A stretch of 64,000 nucleotides of DNA from Trachythela sp. YZ-2020 (taxonomy: Eukaryota; Cnidaria; Anthozoa; Malacalcyonacea; Clavulariidae), in the NCBI GenBank assembly GCA_016169945.1, contig JADLSH010000388.1:7886501-7950500 (forward strand). Reading direction: 5' to 3'. The first letter of the stretch is position 1, and the number at the start of each line of letters is the position of its first letter. The notes beneath the pieces were generated by a model. That model saw only the letters and a program-made list of their open reading frames with translations. It was not told where the DNA came from and ran no database searches. A program made the position numbers and the translations under genes. Shown piece by piece: positions 44,566-57,568 of this stretch.

Positions 44566-47500
44566 GATGCGCTAACGTTGCTTGTCTTTTATGTTTCTTG
44601 ATCTGCCCAGTCGTGAGAGTATATATTTAATCAGACGACATTCCTAAGTAAATTGTTTACAATCTAATAATACAATGAACTCGAAAACCGTGTCCATCAT
44701 TATTATGGTGATTAACAGATTACGTTTAAGTATTGACCCTTTAACAGTTTGCTATAAGCACTATTCATGCACCTGTCAGAGTAATCCTTCCAAATATAAT
44801 ATTCATATTTCGCAGTCTGTTACCTTTCGATATTCAATAATTACAGGATCGTTAACAATTTTTGTAATATTAAAAATCATAAACAGAACAATGTCAATTA
44901 TGAATATTCTTTGTCTGTAACCAGGGCTTGTTCAAACGAGTTCGAATGTCAATCTTGCCAGATAATTCTAGCCATGCCTTTTTGAAAAGTACTTTAATAG
45001 TTTTTCGGAATTCTCGTTAAGCCTCATTTAGCAGAAAAATTAGTATAATAAGGTAACCTGGTACACATTTTTATCAAGCATGCAAATATTCTACATAAAA
45101 GATTTCAATTTCAGTGTAGGGAAATACTTTATTATTGATGTGTTCCGCTCCTAATCTTAGCTTTAAAGCAAGTGAAAGAGGTGGCTATATCACGTTTTTG
45201 CCTGGTCTACTAAACCGTATTAAGCTTCGTTAAGCCACTACCATTTAGCGCGCCGAATTTAGATCTACTTCAGGGAATGTGAAAAAGCACATGTAAACGT
45301 CATCTGACGACACTACTAAATGACAATTGATTCGTCATCAATATTTGGCAAAACCTGAAATCGACTTTGCCTGACATATCACAATGTGCATGGGTATACC
45401 ATACCCTGGTTAATACTTTCTCGATCAATACGATATTTACCCATGGTAATTAAACTTTCCTCCCATGCTTCAACAACATAAAATTGCTCTAATGTATGCA
45501 TATAATAGTGTCGGAAGTCGAATCTAGTATATCGTTTCGGATGAATGAGATGCCTGTTTTTGATTTGGTTTTTGACCTTGCTACAAAGAAGGTTCGTTTA
45601 GATTCATATACAAACTGTTGGGGGGTAGATCGGCTGCCTTTGTGCTAAATTTAAAAAGTCTCTGGACAAACCTCAAATACCTTGATTCGATGCAAAATGT
45701 CGTTTAAATTGTCACTCCAATGCAGGAGTTGTACGATATATCATTTCTGCAAACATTAAAGTTTAAAACGTCCTCACAAAGACATTTGTGCTAATTAACC
45801 GTAACTATATTTGAATGGGAAGTACAATGATTCTGAAATTCATGCCCTTGAATAAACTTAAATGTACATTGACAGCAGTGTCAATCACTAAGTACCTGCT
45901 ATACACATGTAAAAATATTGAGAGTGTAGAACTGGTAATAACGTTTAAACTAAAATAGATAACTGTTTTATAGCAAGTGGAATATTTTCCAGGTGCCAAT
46001 GATCCTGCCTATGATTGGTGCCGAAATATTTACTTGATATGTTTAACATTAAACTTTATTCTTCCTCACCACAGGCTTACTGAGATACATGATTACATGA
46101 GACGAGGGGGGTTAGAAATAGGAAATACGTATATCGTGCATACAAGACATAATTACCGGATGCTTAAACTAAGTTTCTATATTGTTTCCTGAGATTATCA
46201 CTCTATAGCTAAAGTTTTTCTCTCTGAGAGAATGTGTGCATGATATGCAGGCTAGGGTATGGTCATCTCTTTTCAAGCTCATACAAGGACATCAGTATTA
46301 CTGTGTCTAAATTTGGTATAGTCTTTGGACAAGGAAGAATACAAGAAGTATGGCACTTATAAATTATCTATTTCATGAACTCATTAGGAATAATCATGCA
46401 AATCAAATGTGTTCAACTTTATTGGCCACGAATACAAAAAATAACACTGTTACATACATAGATTACGTGGATAGAGTACCTCAAGAAAGCAGGTAGAACT
46501 GTCCATGTGACGAATAAAAAACAATAGTAAAATACTAAAGTTCAAACGAGAAAGAGTTAAACTATGTTGACATTCTCCAGACGTCTATAATTAGTTGCAT
46601 GAAATGTGTACTTGAGTGCTGAAGGAAGTTGTGATTAGGAATTTACTTTAATTGTTCAGCTTAATTATGTCAACTTCTTTGAATTTACATTTAAATTGGT
46701 TTGAAATTAAAGCAAACATTTAAGATCTCAAGTTTGACAGCCAAGGGTAATTACGATTCACACAAGTTTGCAGATATGTTTGCGGTAATTTTTGTTAGGA
46801 AGTTGTCATTTTCCCTTACGAAACGTATTTAAATTTGATAACGCATGAACGAGCACAGCGGACTTTGCTATAAGGAGACAAAAACAGTGTTTATAAATTA
46901 TGTCACCTCCCCTTTCTGCTTACGTAAAACAACCATGTCTCGGTTTTCTTGACCATATCTCGGTTTTCTTCGCTTGTATATACACTTATTTTATTGGAAT
47001 CGTTCAATTTAATAAATACAGTTCTACACTCTGAAACTTGTCTAGCAATGTTGTTGCAAGACTATAGGTGCAAGGTATAACATACTGTCACCCAGAAATC
47101 GTTGAGTCTTGAAACATAGATTTGTTGTACAAGGTATCTGAACACCACCTTTATTCACGGCTAATCCTCAATCTTTTCATCTTGTAAGCTTGCAATTATT
47201 TGTCAGTAGAAATTAAATATTTTAGGAAATATCACAATGCCAAACACTGCAGGTAAGCAGACGATAATTATATGTCACTATCAACATGTTTAAGCTTGTA
47301 TTCATGATTAACATGTAAAAACACGAAAACTGTTTGTGATATTTTTGTAAAGCGTTGACGGTTCACCTACTACATTGTGCCAAGCAACTTGGGGGTTATT
47401 TGAATGGCGGCGAGTAACTATCGCTTTGTTTTAAGTACTTTCCTTCATACAAAGAGTGTACTTTTCAAGTAAAAACACGTTTTTCACTACTCGGAGGTCG

Positions 47501-48541
47501 ATATGAAAATGGAAATCTTGTCCCTCTAAAAATGAAAGTCTTATTCATTTCTTATTCCAATTCTCTCTTCTTCAATAATAAACTCCAAACCAAAACTGAA
47601 TATTTATTGTGTGAAAAATATGGCGTGACAACAAGTCTTTCTCTATAATTACATATTATTTATATAACCAAAATATTTTTCTTTACAAAATAGATGCTTT
47701 TTATTATAACTATAAAAACTATAGTATTTACTCTTATTTATGTCGAGTTTATACAATAAAATACACATAACTGCTTCTGACTTTGAAATATTTTGTTAAC
47801 GTTTTGTCATAAGGGTATTCAAGGATAATATATGTGAACTGAAAGAGCTTTCTAAAACTTCTTACTTGATAGATTTTCAGCAGAGTTACTTTCTTAATTT
47901 GATTAAATGTTAACCCTTGAAGACCATGCATGCAGTATTAACTATAGCAATGAATGCTGACCACAATATACTGTTGATAAGTTTACCATATCGGTACAAC
48001 AAGGCATACATGCAGTGTAGGATGAATATATGTGTTTGCATGTGAATTTGAAGCAAAACGCAGCAGTGATAAAGCCTGGCCTTCGTTGGCAAGTTTTACC
48101 ATAAATCCATAATTATTACGTCGTTTTGTTGCGCTTTTCCAACTGTAGACAGATTTGAAGACCTCAATATTGATCCATTTTTCTTGATCATTCGAATGAA
48201 TTGAGCCACTCTTTGTAACACTTTAAGAAATAATTTGAGAGGTGATGAAAGTGGGGAAAAAGAGGACTTTTGAAAAGAATTGATTCAGTCAGGTCCACTT
48301 TAGAGTAGTATTATGTAGAGTAGTGCGACTAATATAAATACGAGATGAAACGAACAAAACGTCAAATATTTCGATCTCACTACCAACTAGAATAATTCTT
48401 TACCAAGTGCGTCCAAATTTAGTCGTCTCGTATTTATACTAGACGAAATAATACATCTAAGACAACTAACATGCACGTCTGTTAAATGCGTCCAAACGAC
48501 GTTAATTTTCTATTCGTCTGTATATATATTGGACGACTAAA

Positions 48542-48706
48542 GGTACGTTCACACGTTGCGATTTGTCGGGCCGATTTCAGATGCATGTTAATGATATTTG
48601 AAAAATACGTGGCAAACGTCATCTGACGACATTATCAACTGAAAATATTCGGCATTAACATTCAGCAAAACCTAAAATCGGCCCGACAAATCGCAGCGTG
48701 TAAACC
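48542..48706. mobile_element. 165-bp MITE with TTCACACGTTGCGATTTGTC ends
   Basis: Inverted ends GGTACGTTCACACGTTGCG and CGCAGCGTGTAAACC continue inward through GGGCCGATTT and AAATCGGCCC. It is non-coding. Confidence 0.78.
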
Positions 48707-48708
48707 AG

Positions 48709-49065
48709 AGAGTATAGATCATACAGAAGTGGAACGGGCCGTCGTAAACACTTGGGAGACTTACGTTTTCGTGTACCCACCTGATTTCAGGCGGCCGGGC
48801 AAAAAAGATCAACTGCGCATGCTCGGCAAGTTCCCCCCATTCCAAGTTCCCAACATTCCCCAAGTTCCCAACATTTTCGGCTCTTTAAAGTTTCACAATC
48901 TCAAGGTCTTTCGCATTTTTACGCACTTCTAAAAGGTAAACTGCAGTTAAAAGCGAGCCGACATCGTGAATCGTGCACTTTAACTGCGCATGCTCGGCAA
49001 GCGTCTGAAGGCACGCACAAAAAGAAGTGGGTACACCCGTTACACCTCTGTATGATCTCTACTCT
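48709..49065. mobile_element. Palindromic element adjoining the previous MITE
   Basis: Ends AGAGTATAGATCATACAG and CTGTATGATCTCTACTCT are inverted. A direct repeat ACTGCGCATGCTCGGCAAG occurs at about 48810 and 48983. It is non-coding. Confidence 0.68.
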
Positions 49066-49181
49066 GTCCCTAAATATTGTCAATGTTGTCCCTAAATATT
49101 GTCAAGAAACTTCATGTTAAAGGTCGTGAAACCCTAGGGATCCTTATATAATTCCCAAACTATTTCTGTAAATATGTAACT

Positions 49182-52100
49182 TCATAATACTAGTAAACCG
49201 GTGGTTTGTGCAAAATACCTTGACTTATCCACATCTTCATTTATTCCTAGATAATCTATATTCCATGGAACAACAGATGTTGTATTGTGCTCATGCCATT
49301 CTGTACTTGTGATTGGATATACTTCCACAGTATGTTGCAAGCCATCCTCCTTGTTACCAGCACTTACTAAGAACAACTGCAAGGTTGCCGACAACAGTCT
49401 GCTCCTGGCAGGTATTCTTGCCAAATCAAATTGGATGAGAAAGCGATGTTTATTGCCTTTCACATGTTTACCAAGGTACAGATACTCCAATCCCGCACGG
49501 TTTTGAGATGGTGATGAAATTGTGATGGCTTGGGTCACCTCTGCTTGTAATGTGCTCACTTGGTAGTATTGTTTCTTGAATTCTGTAAGTAAATATATCA
49601 TGATTACCTTTGGCGTTTGAAACATGTCTATAGAACTTTGTGTGAAAAGGCCTAGTCTTCCAGGCTAGCATTGATTCAAGGGTGCATTGAATATTGTACT
49701 CTGTCTGACTGTTTTAATCCCCTGAACATGAAAATTCTACTTAATGGTTCAAGTACTTCAAACGAACAGATGTTTTAGCTCTTACTTGGATTGCATTCAT
49801 AGGTATTTTCAAAAGACTTTGTCGGTAAACCTGTGCTTTTGGACTTTTCTCGTGGTGCTGTAATACATAGATATGCATATTTAACCAACATACAAACTTC
49901 ATCATTCATACTATGTACAGTATAGTGGAATTGTGGTAATACAATATACAAGAACGTCACTTGAAGTAAGTCAGATTCAAATCAGAGAGTAACAGAATTA
50001 TCTGCTGACTATTACACAGTTTCTGTAAGAAATTTTCTAAATAAGCTTGTTTTAAAGCATGAACACTTTACCTATTTTATCTGTTTTGGAACATCTCAGT
50101 CTGAATCTATAATTGCTACATATCTTGTCTGTTCCATCCTGTTCAATATTTCTACAAACAAATCCAAGATCATTATCACATTGAAAATGTTCACCCGTCG
50201 TTTCAGCTTTCTTGCCATCACTCGTGCTACACTCTATCCTAGTGGAGGTGTGATTAAGACATAATTTTCGATGGTGTGCCACTGCCCACGATCCTGTTGT
50301 TGTCTTCTTTGTGTAAACCCAATCACTCCACGTTGCTCCGTCTGCTACCACTTGGTTGTTATTTTCTAAATCTATATGAATAAAATAGATAAAAAAATAT
50401 ATGAGGTTGAAAATAGGTAAAGATATGTCGGTATGAGATGGAAAATGATTATATAGTATGGTGTATGAACTACACTTTAGTAGTACTAAAGTGAAGTGAT
50501 TAGATAAAAATTCTCAAGAGCTCGACTGCCTCCACATTCAAGCGAAAGTCATCAAGCTTTTCGATCTCGTCTTCGTTTTTAAGATGACTGTACCAAGGTT
50601 GGTTTAAAATAACTAAAACACAAGTGTTTCTCGTTTTACTTGTTGTCCATTTCATCTCTCCAACTTTATCCAAAACTTACCACCTTACAATTATCTATAT
50701 ATCCAATTTTAAACCCGTTTTCCACGAGGCGAAATTACAATACAATGAAAATACAATGAGGAATCTGATTGGTTAGCGGTGATAAGGTAGGATATCGTTT
50801 TCAACTTTTTCGCAGCGAATTTTGTCGCCATTCAATCACGTTGTTTTTCGATTTGCTTGGGGCGAAAAACGGGCTTTCCTTTCTATCTCAATTTATTTCG
50901 TTTATAGCAATATCATGTTTGATCCATCGCATTCATCATTTTACCTTCTTTCCACTTGCTCATGTTCAAAACAGGCAAGCCAAATTGACACTCTATTCTC
51001 TGATTGTCACTACTAGCAGCCAAGAAAGCATCGGGCTGTACAGACACCACACTGTACAAGTTATCACAGATGACACGTGACAAAGACACGTTCTTAAGCT
51101 CTACCAATTGCTCTGAAGTAAACACCCCTGGCCGTTCATACCAGAACCTGTCTCCATCTCGTAACCGAGTAAACTGTGTCTTTAATATACAATGAAATGT
51201 TGGGCCTACCATAGCCCCTGGAAAATGATCCTCTGCTAGACCGGCCACCCAGAGATCAGAGTGCTCAACAATGCCATATAACTCATCAAGAATATTCCGT
51301 GCTTTGGCGCTGCTTATTTCGTAATCAGTCTCCTGAAAGGTCGTCGCCTCAGGTATGCCACATACTCGTCTCCAGGCTCCGTATCCAGGCAGACCGTGAT
51401 CACGACCACGCTGAATATTCAAAGCAGCTAAATCAAAACCATGTTTTGAACCAGGTTGCTGGAACAAGTGTTTTGTCAAACCTTCAGCCATTCCTCTATT
51501 AATTGTCTCCGAGACATTTCCCAATAGACCAAGGATAAACGGTTGAAATCCATTCTCTTGTATCAGTTTATTGTTAAAGAAAGCTTTAATCAACGGGATA
51601 TCTTCACCAATAGGTTCAAAATTTTCATCAAGTCTCGAGAAAGCAGGCCGTACCATGCTGTGACCAGCTCGGAATGCTGATGTGGCAAAAGCGTTGAAGA
51701 TTGTTGCGTCAACGTTCTCTTCGTCACCTTTGTAAGCTAAATGAAAGAAAAACGAGTTTGAGTAATATAGCTTCTAACCGGTATTTTCGACATCTCTATG
51801 AATAAGCGCCTGTAATGGAAGATAAATATTTGAACTGTTTGTTCTTAGCGTAGGTAGTGGTCTTGAAATGCACGTCCTTTGTGGTAGATTCTCACTATCC
51901 TAAACTTCAAACAGCTGCTACTCTGCGTAGGTAGTGTTCTTGGAATTCTTTACGTCTGTTGAAGATCATACCTGGTATAGCGTCTTTTCCGAGAAATTTC
52001 GTGAGAAATTCATAGTAAGTGATATGTTGTAACTCTGCAATGACAATCTTCCTAGCTTCTTGGAATATTCGCTCGGAATCCCAATGTTTATTGATATACT

Positions 52101-55100
52101 TCAATATTCTTGCCAATCGATTGTGTTCATATACCCACAGTGTATGCATTGAAGCTAACACTATTTGTTCGTTAGCCCGCATGTCACCTGCAGCAAAACA
52201 TCCTCCAGAGAACTGACAGAGGTTAAGTGGAGGGTTTAGGGTTTTCTCCAAATCAGGAAGAAGATGAGTTGTTGGATCTACTTTAAGAAAACCAGGATAT
52301 TCTGCAAAAACAATTTTGAATATTTTTAATATCTTATTCATGAAAAAATTATGCATTTGGTTCTTTTAAAAGGGAAAGCAAACACAAGGTTTGATCGATA
52401 GGTAATGTTCTTACCTTCTGTTAAATCACGTAAAGCATTGGCCTGTTCAAGAGATGAACCGTAGATGTGAGATCCGTCAATATAGGAAGTGACGAGGTTT
52501 AATTGTTCTCGAATTTTGATATTTGTAGGATCAGTTTGACAAGCAGCTGCTGACCGCGTAAACATAGTGCATTCACGGCTCGGTTTAGGGTACATTATAG
52601 GGTAGCATGGGAACTCGTAGTCTTCCCGTGATCCATCACACCTTGAGAAGATATGGTTGATTGTTTGATCAGTGGGCGTTACAGCATATGATAAATATAC
52701 CATCAGACGTTGAATGGTTAGATGTGATTTGGTGCAATGCTGCTATAACAGTTATGGTTATAGCGTAGTATACAGTAGATTACAAACGTGGGGGTCCAGT
52801 GTTGTAGTATTCTACAATAAGCTGCCATGGTCAGGGACCGCGGAGCCTGTTTAAAAGTGGGGTGGGAGGGGCAGGACCCCGTATTTCGTATTTCAATTCC
52901 GTATTTCAGTTTTATTGAGCGATTTTATCTTTATGCAGCGAAAAGGGGGGGGGCATGGCTTACCGGTACGGGCGGTCCACAATAAGGTAATTTTCTAAAA
53001 TAAGCTGCCGTGGTTTGTGTCTGAACAACCAAAAAATAGTAAAACGAGCGTTTAGAGCGAAGTTAGTAATATCACAAACGATTGTTTGTATTCACTTGTA
53101 TATGGCATAAAATGGTACCTTGGTAATGCACAATGTTCAGAACCTTCACTCTCTGCTGTGAATGTAATATCATGATCTAAAAATTGACCCCATTGCATCA
53201 TCATATGCGAAAACTTGCCTCCTCTATTGCCGTGTTTTCTGTGCTTTACATAACGTTTACTTATCAAATGTGGTGATGGTAATAACTGTCCTAAGAGTTG
53301 TCCAGGAAATCCAAAAGGCTCTCCAAATCCTTCTGTATCCCAGTACTTGGCCTTGATGATCCTATTAAATGGGACATTTGCTGCTCCCCACAGGGGATGT
53401 ACGAGATTGTTACAAGTACCATCAAATGTCCGGTATCTAGAGTGAAAGTCCCGATCGGAACAATTTGCTTTTGGGATAACACAATGTGTAGCATTGATAA
53501 GTTCTTCAAGTTTATCATGTGATGCCAGTGATATTGGAGAGAGGTTGGTGATGATTGATGTTGCACTTTGGAGGCGTTGATCTAAAAATGAAAAGAATGA
53601 TACTGCGTCACTGTAAAGATCTTTGGGGACGTTTATCTAGGATTGAATGAAATGAGTATGGCACTTAACTCTGTCGCGCTGAGGGGTAGAATCGCGATGG
53701 AATAAATCAACACGTATCACAGGAAATGTTATATAACTGCAGAGTTTGTGTTCTTATAAGTTGGTAGTAACCATCAATATCACTCGTCAAATTGGTACAA
53801 GATATTGCTCTGTACTTTATTGTATAGACACAAGTTGTATAGACACAAGTTATAACTATTTATAACTTGTCTTGAATTAAACCAAGTCTGACATTTATGA
53901 AACATTCGTTCCCATTCCTACCTGTGAACTCATCAACCACGCTTTCTCGAAGGCCTTTGATAATCTTATCAAATTTTATTTCTGCTTTTGAGATGTTCTG
54001 CGCGGTCGGCGACAACTGACGGAAAAAGCGATGAAACGCGAATTCTGACACTCGAGGTACTCTGCTTCTGCTATCACCCGAGACACCCATTATGTTATCT
54101 TCTTTCGTTGTTTCCACGAGATGGTCAAAAATATCTCCGGAAAACGCCGGAATTACGATGACGTTGATAATCGCCGAAGCTACTATTGTCGCGCTTCCTC
54201 GGTGTCTGATAACCACTGTAAAGTGGAATTTCTTTGATGTTTTTTTAGGTAGATTAAGTTCACTGAAATTTCGTTTCAATTTCAGTGTACCAAAATGTTC
54301 ATGAATTGAGAAGTAACGGTTTGTTCCAGAGATGTTGTACACTATATATTGTGCTGCTTTAGGAGAGAGTATTGGTAGATCAAATATTTTATCTCCTGCT
54401 TTTAAGTCATCACTAACAACGACCGAGTAGTAAGGACTGGAGAATTCGATATCTGGTGGGACAGTCGTACTCGCGGCAATTTTGAAGAGGACTGGAACCA
54501 AGGCATAGCTGACACGATTCAGCTTCGCTTTGACTGTCATTTTGTAACTTTCTACTTCCGCTGGTAGTTGTTTCCGTGATTTGATTTCTCCTGCAAACAA
54601 GACAGTAGAATGTCGGTGATGAGGTCCACAGTGGTTAGTGAATGTGTCTGCATGCCCTGCGATCCGGGTTATTTTCCTGCAATATGCAGTTGTCTGATTA
54701 TAATTTCACCTCAGTCGCACATGAGAAGTAATAGTTCAAACACGAGTAGGAGGACTTCTTTCGATTTCTAAACATCGAGAAGAGTTGAATATTTTAACGA
54801 ATATTTTAACGAATTTCGAGGTGTTTAGCAATCGGAGGAAGTCCTCCTTACGAGTGTTTGAACTACTTCTCAAACGAACGTGTATTTTGCGAGAAAACCG
54901 CAAACCATCTTCCACGCTTATGATTCTCTTTGTTTTTGGTCTTGAATTATTAATGAGTTTGAGAAGAGTACTTCCGGTTTGAGCTCCGGGTATTGATATG
55001 CTCTGATATTAAAGCCAATTGCGAATGCTCAGTTTAAGATTGTTTCGTATTTTTAAGATTTAATATTAAGATATTTCGCATGCAAGGAACATATGGCTTT

Positions 55101-57568
55101 CACCTTGTTGACCTTGGTTTTCTTTTCGACAAAATTAAGAATATTGATATTGCACTAACCTGTGGCAGGTGATATTCTAAAGGGGAACGAACCAATTTTT
55201 GTTGCTTTGGGATATTTTCGTATTAAGCTGTATTTAAGTGCTTTGTTTACTCCAACAGTAGCGTGAACAGTCAGTACCAATGTGTACTTTGGAATGGTCT
55301 TTGAAATTGTCTTGTTATAGGCCTTTCTTTTGAACTTGATGTTGTACACTATGAGAAAGAAATAATGTCAAATGTATCTACTTGATTTGTCGTCTTGATA
55401 GGGTTGGTCAGTCTTGTACGTGGACGCCACTGATCTTTAGGGTTGACGCCAACAAACATGAGCATCCTCTTCTCTTATGTTTAGTGTGAAAATTTTGAAA
55501 AACTTTACAAAATGCAAAAAGGGCAGCTCGTGTTATAACTAGTTCTAACTACGAAATAAGATCAAAAACTATCTTTAGGAATTTAAGATGGATTCCAATA
55601 GAATTTACCCTACAAAAAAGGGATATCTTAGTGACATTCAAGGCTATTCGTCGTGCTGCGCCGGAGTACATTAATAACATGTTCCATCAATGTAACAATA
55701 ATACATACCAAATGCGGAGCAACAGGCGCAAACTCGTATTAGGCAAGCCTAATAAAAACTTTATGAAAAAAAGTTTCCCTTTTTTTAAATAATTTAATAA
55801 CATGCTAGATACTCCGCCATTTTGAGTGTCATTATCGTGGATTTCATCGAAGTGCCGTTTTCACTTATATCTTGCGACATACTAAGTTATAAAACAAGCT
55901 ATATCTCGTTAGAATCCTTGAACAACGAGGAGTATTTTGGTGAATAGTTTAGCACGTCTAGAATTCGATTAAGGACAGTTGACGTTGACGTACGTATGTC
56001 AGCCATGTTGGATTTCATTTTAATTGGTTTGGATCAGTCGTTTGAATTTGTCATCCAAAATGACGGACGCCAAACAATGATGAGTTGTGACGTCACTTGC
56101 AAGGGCTGAATACTTTCACATGAGTCCATAGTTTTTGCCATTATAGCAAAAGTGTAAAGTTTTAGGCTGTTTGTTCGTCTGCTTCCCGCGTACTAAATTA
56201 GGCATTTCTTAAGTTCGTTACGTCTATTACACATTGAGTGCCTAATCTTGATGTAAAATAAACGTTTTGGTACAGTACTTACTTGTACAGTTAAAACGAT
56301 TATGTAGTATGTATCCGAGGTTACATGAACAACGATAACTTCCTATTGTGTTAATACAGTTCTGTTCACATTTATGTTCTTCTCCTTTACATTCATCATT
56401 GTCTGGAAATAAAGATTTGCAACAATCATTTATGTGATTTAAATGTCGCGATATTAAATGGTATAATGCTGTATACAAAACGTCTAAAATTCGTTCTGTA
56501 TATAAAACCTGAATTACGTCTAACATTTCTTGAAATTTCAATCTTCATTTCTGTCGATGACTTCGCTCAATCTTACGTTATTTATTTAGCAAACATCCCT
56601 ATATAATGTACACTAATATTATCTCTCAATCCAAACATCCTATGATTTATATAAATTATTACCTATAGCTCTAAAGGTTGCCTTAAATCCAATATTTTTT
56701 TGTCTTCCCTCACCATCACCGTTGGCATTAAAGCGGACCCACATGTGCCTGTCTGGCACACTTACATTTGACATTTGGGATATCCCGCACAGCACTGCGA
56801 TTGTTCTTGAACCACGTGGCTTGACTCGAAGGTACAATGAACCGGAACTCACTGCTACACTGTCGTTTGAATCGCAGGCAATACCGAACTTATCATGAAA
56901 ATCCAAATGCACAAAGTAACCTCGATAATAAAATGAGGATTTGTTAAAAATATGATCAAGATTTCACCGGAATCGCAGGGCCGCAGGTTCGATTCCTGCC
57001 AGGGACCTATAGTTGCATTTTTCGTAGCTGTTCCTGGTTAGGTCTAATAAATGTATATAATTTTCACTCAATAATTTTCCATCTACAAAACCTTTCAAAA
57101 ATATAATCACTCTATTTATAGTGGATCACTCTATCAGTTCTAAACTGTTTTCCCTAGAGATCCAGTAATGGACATCACTCATTGTTCCAGTGAAACATGA
57201 CGAAACTTCAACTAACTTTATTCATCTGGATCACTCTATCAGTTCTAAACTGTCTTCCCTAGAGGCCCATGTAATGCAGTAATGGACATCACTCCACATT
57301 GGCCTAGTGTTACTACAGGAGGAAATTTGAACTAACTTTATTGATCTGGATAGCTCTATCACTGTTCTCCCTTATGACCCAGGGTAATCTTTTGATAGGC
57401 CAATTAGTACTAAAGGGGATTGCGGAATAATTAGCATATTTATAAAACCTTTTGGTACTCTAATACGCCACAAACATATTTGATTTCTTCCATAAGGCAG
57501 TGGGTAACTTGGAGTTTTAAATGTACCAATATTACCAGACAATTTGATCAGACGTTGCGGACATCTTC
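49182..57568 (-). CDS. Secreted-type CUB-EGF-cadherin-haem peroxidase-WxxW protein (5' partial)
   Basis: Exons found, 5' to 3': 57568-57449, 56920-56663, 56402-56283, 55348-55160, 54590-53922, 53581-53119, 52641-52415, 52301-~51913, 51736-50945, 50365-50072, 49857-49786, 49582-49182. In order these encode a CUB domain, a calcium-binding-type EGF ([18 protein letters not shown]), two cadherin-like repeats ([20 protein letters not shown] marks the first), an animal haem peroxidase, a mucin WxxW domain ([17 protein letters not shown]-like FVCRNIEQ) and a DNRLRE/CBM96-like segment ([18 protein letters not shown]). Catalytic peroxidase residues are present: [17 protein letters not shown] (distal Arg, haem-ester Glu), proximal His in FRAGHSMV, and [15 protein letters not shown]. 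No signal peptide exon was found, so the 5' end is missing. The junction 52301-51913 to 51736 lacks a canonical in-phase splice. The stop at 49182 may be intronic. Confidence 0.93.
54723..54871. mobile_element. 149-bp palindromic MITE in peroxidase intron
   Basis: Inverted ends GAGAAGTAATAGTTCAAACA and its near-complement ending AACTACTTCTC continue inward through AGGAGGACTTC and GAAGTCCTCCT. It is non-coding. Confidence 0.75.
55502..55792 (+). pseudogene. LINE ORF2 C-terminal fragment in peroxidase intron
   Basis: An open plus-strand frame ends at TAA 55790-55792 and reads like the end of a non-LTR retrotransposon ORF2: [10 protein letters not shown] at its start, then [20 protein letters not shown] and [12 protein letters not shown]. 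It is 5'-truncated, with no reverse-transcriptase catalytic motif remaining. It lies antisense within the peroxidase gene. Confidence 0.82.
56965..57105 (+). repeat. tRNA-derived SINE (family 2) copy
   Basis: It begins within the tRNA-like head (CGGAATCGCAGGGCCGCAGG, B box GGTTCGATTCC) and continues into the shared body ending near CCATCTACAAAACCTTTC. It is the best preserved B box of the family in this window. It lies in the intron between the two CUB exons. Confidence 0.75.
57123..57363. repeat. ~105-120 bp tandem repeat, about 2.3 copies
   Basis: GGATCACTCTATCAGTTCTA recurs at 57123, 57228 and, diverged, 57348. Fragments of the same sequence occur at 33015-33090 and 59485-59540, so it is also dispersed. 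Confidence 0.8.

Larger units (their letters stand above)
44566..49181. other. Intergenic region upstream of p53/p63 gene and downstream of the peroxidase
   Basis: No gene could be supported. A stretch at about 45285-45385 (AACGTCATCTGACGAC, CAAAACCTGAAATCG) is a decayed relative of the MITE at 48542-48706. A possible tiny plus-strand exon (ATG at 47237 followed by a GTAAGC donor) is too weak to call. Confidence 0.45.
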
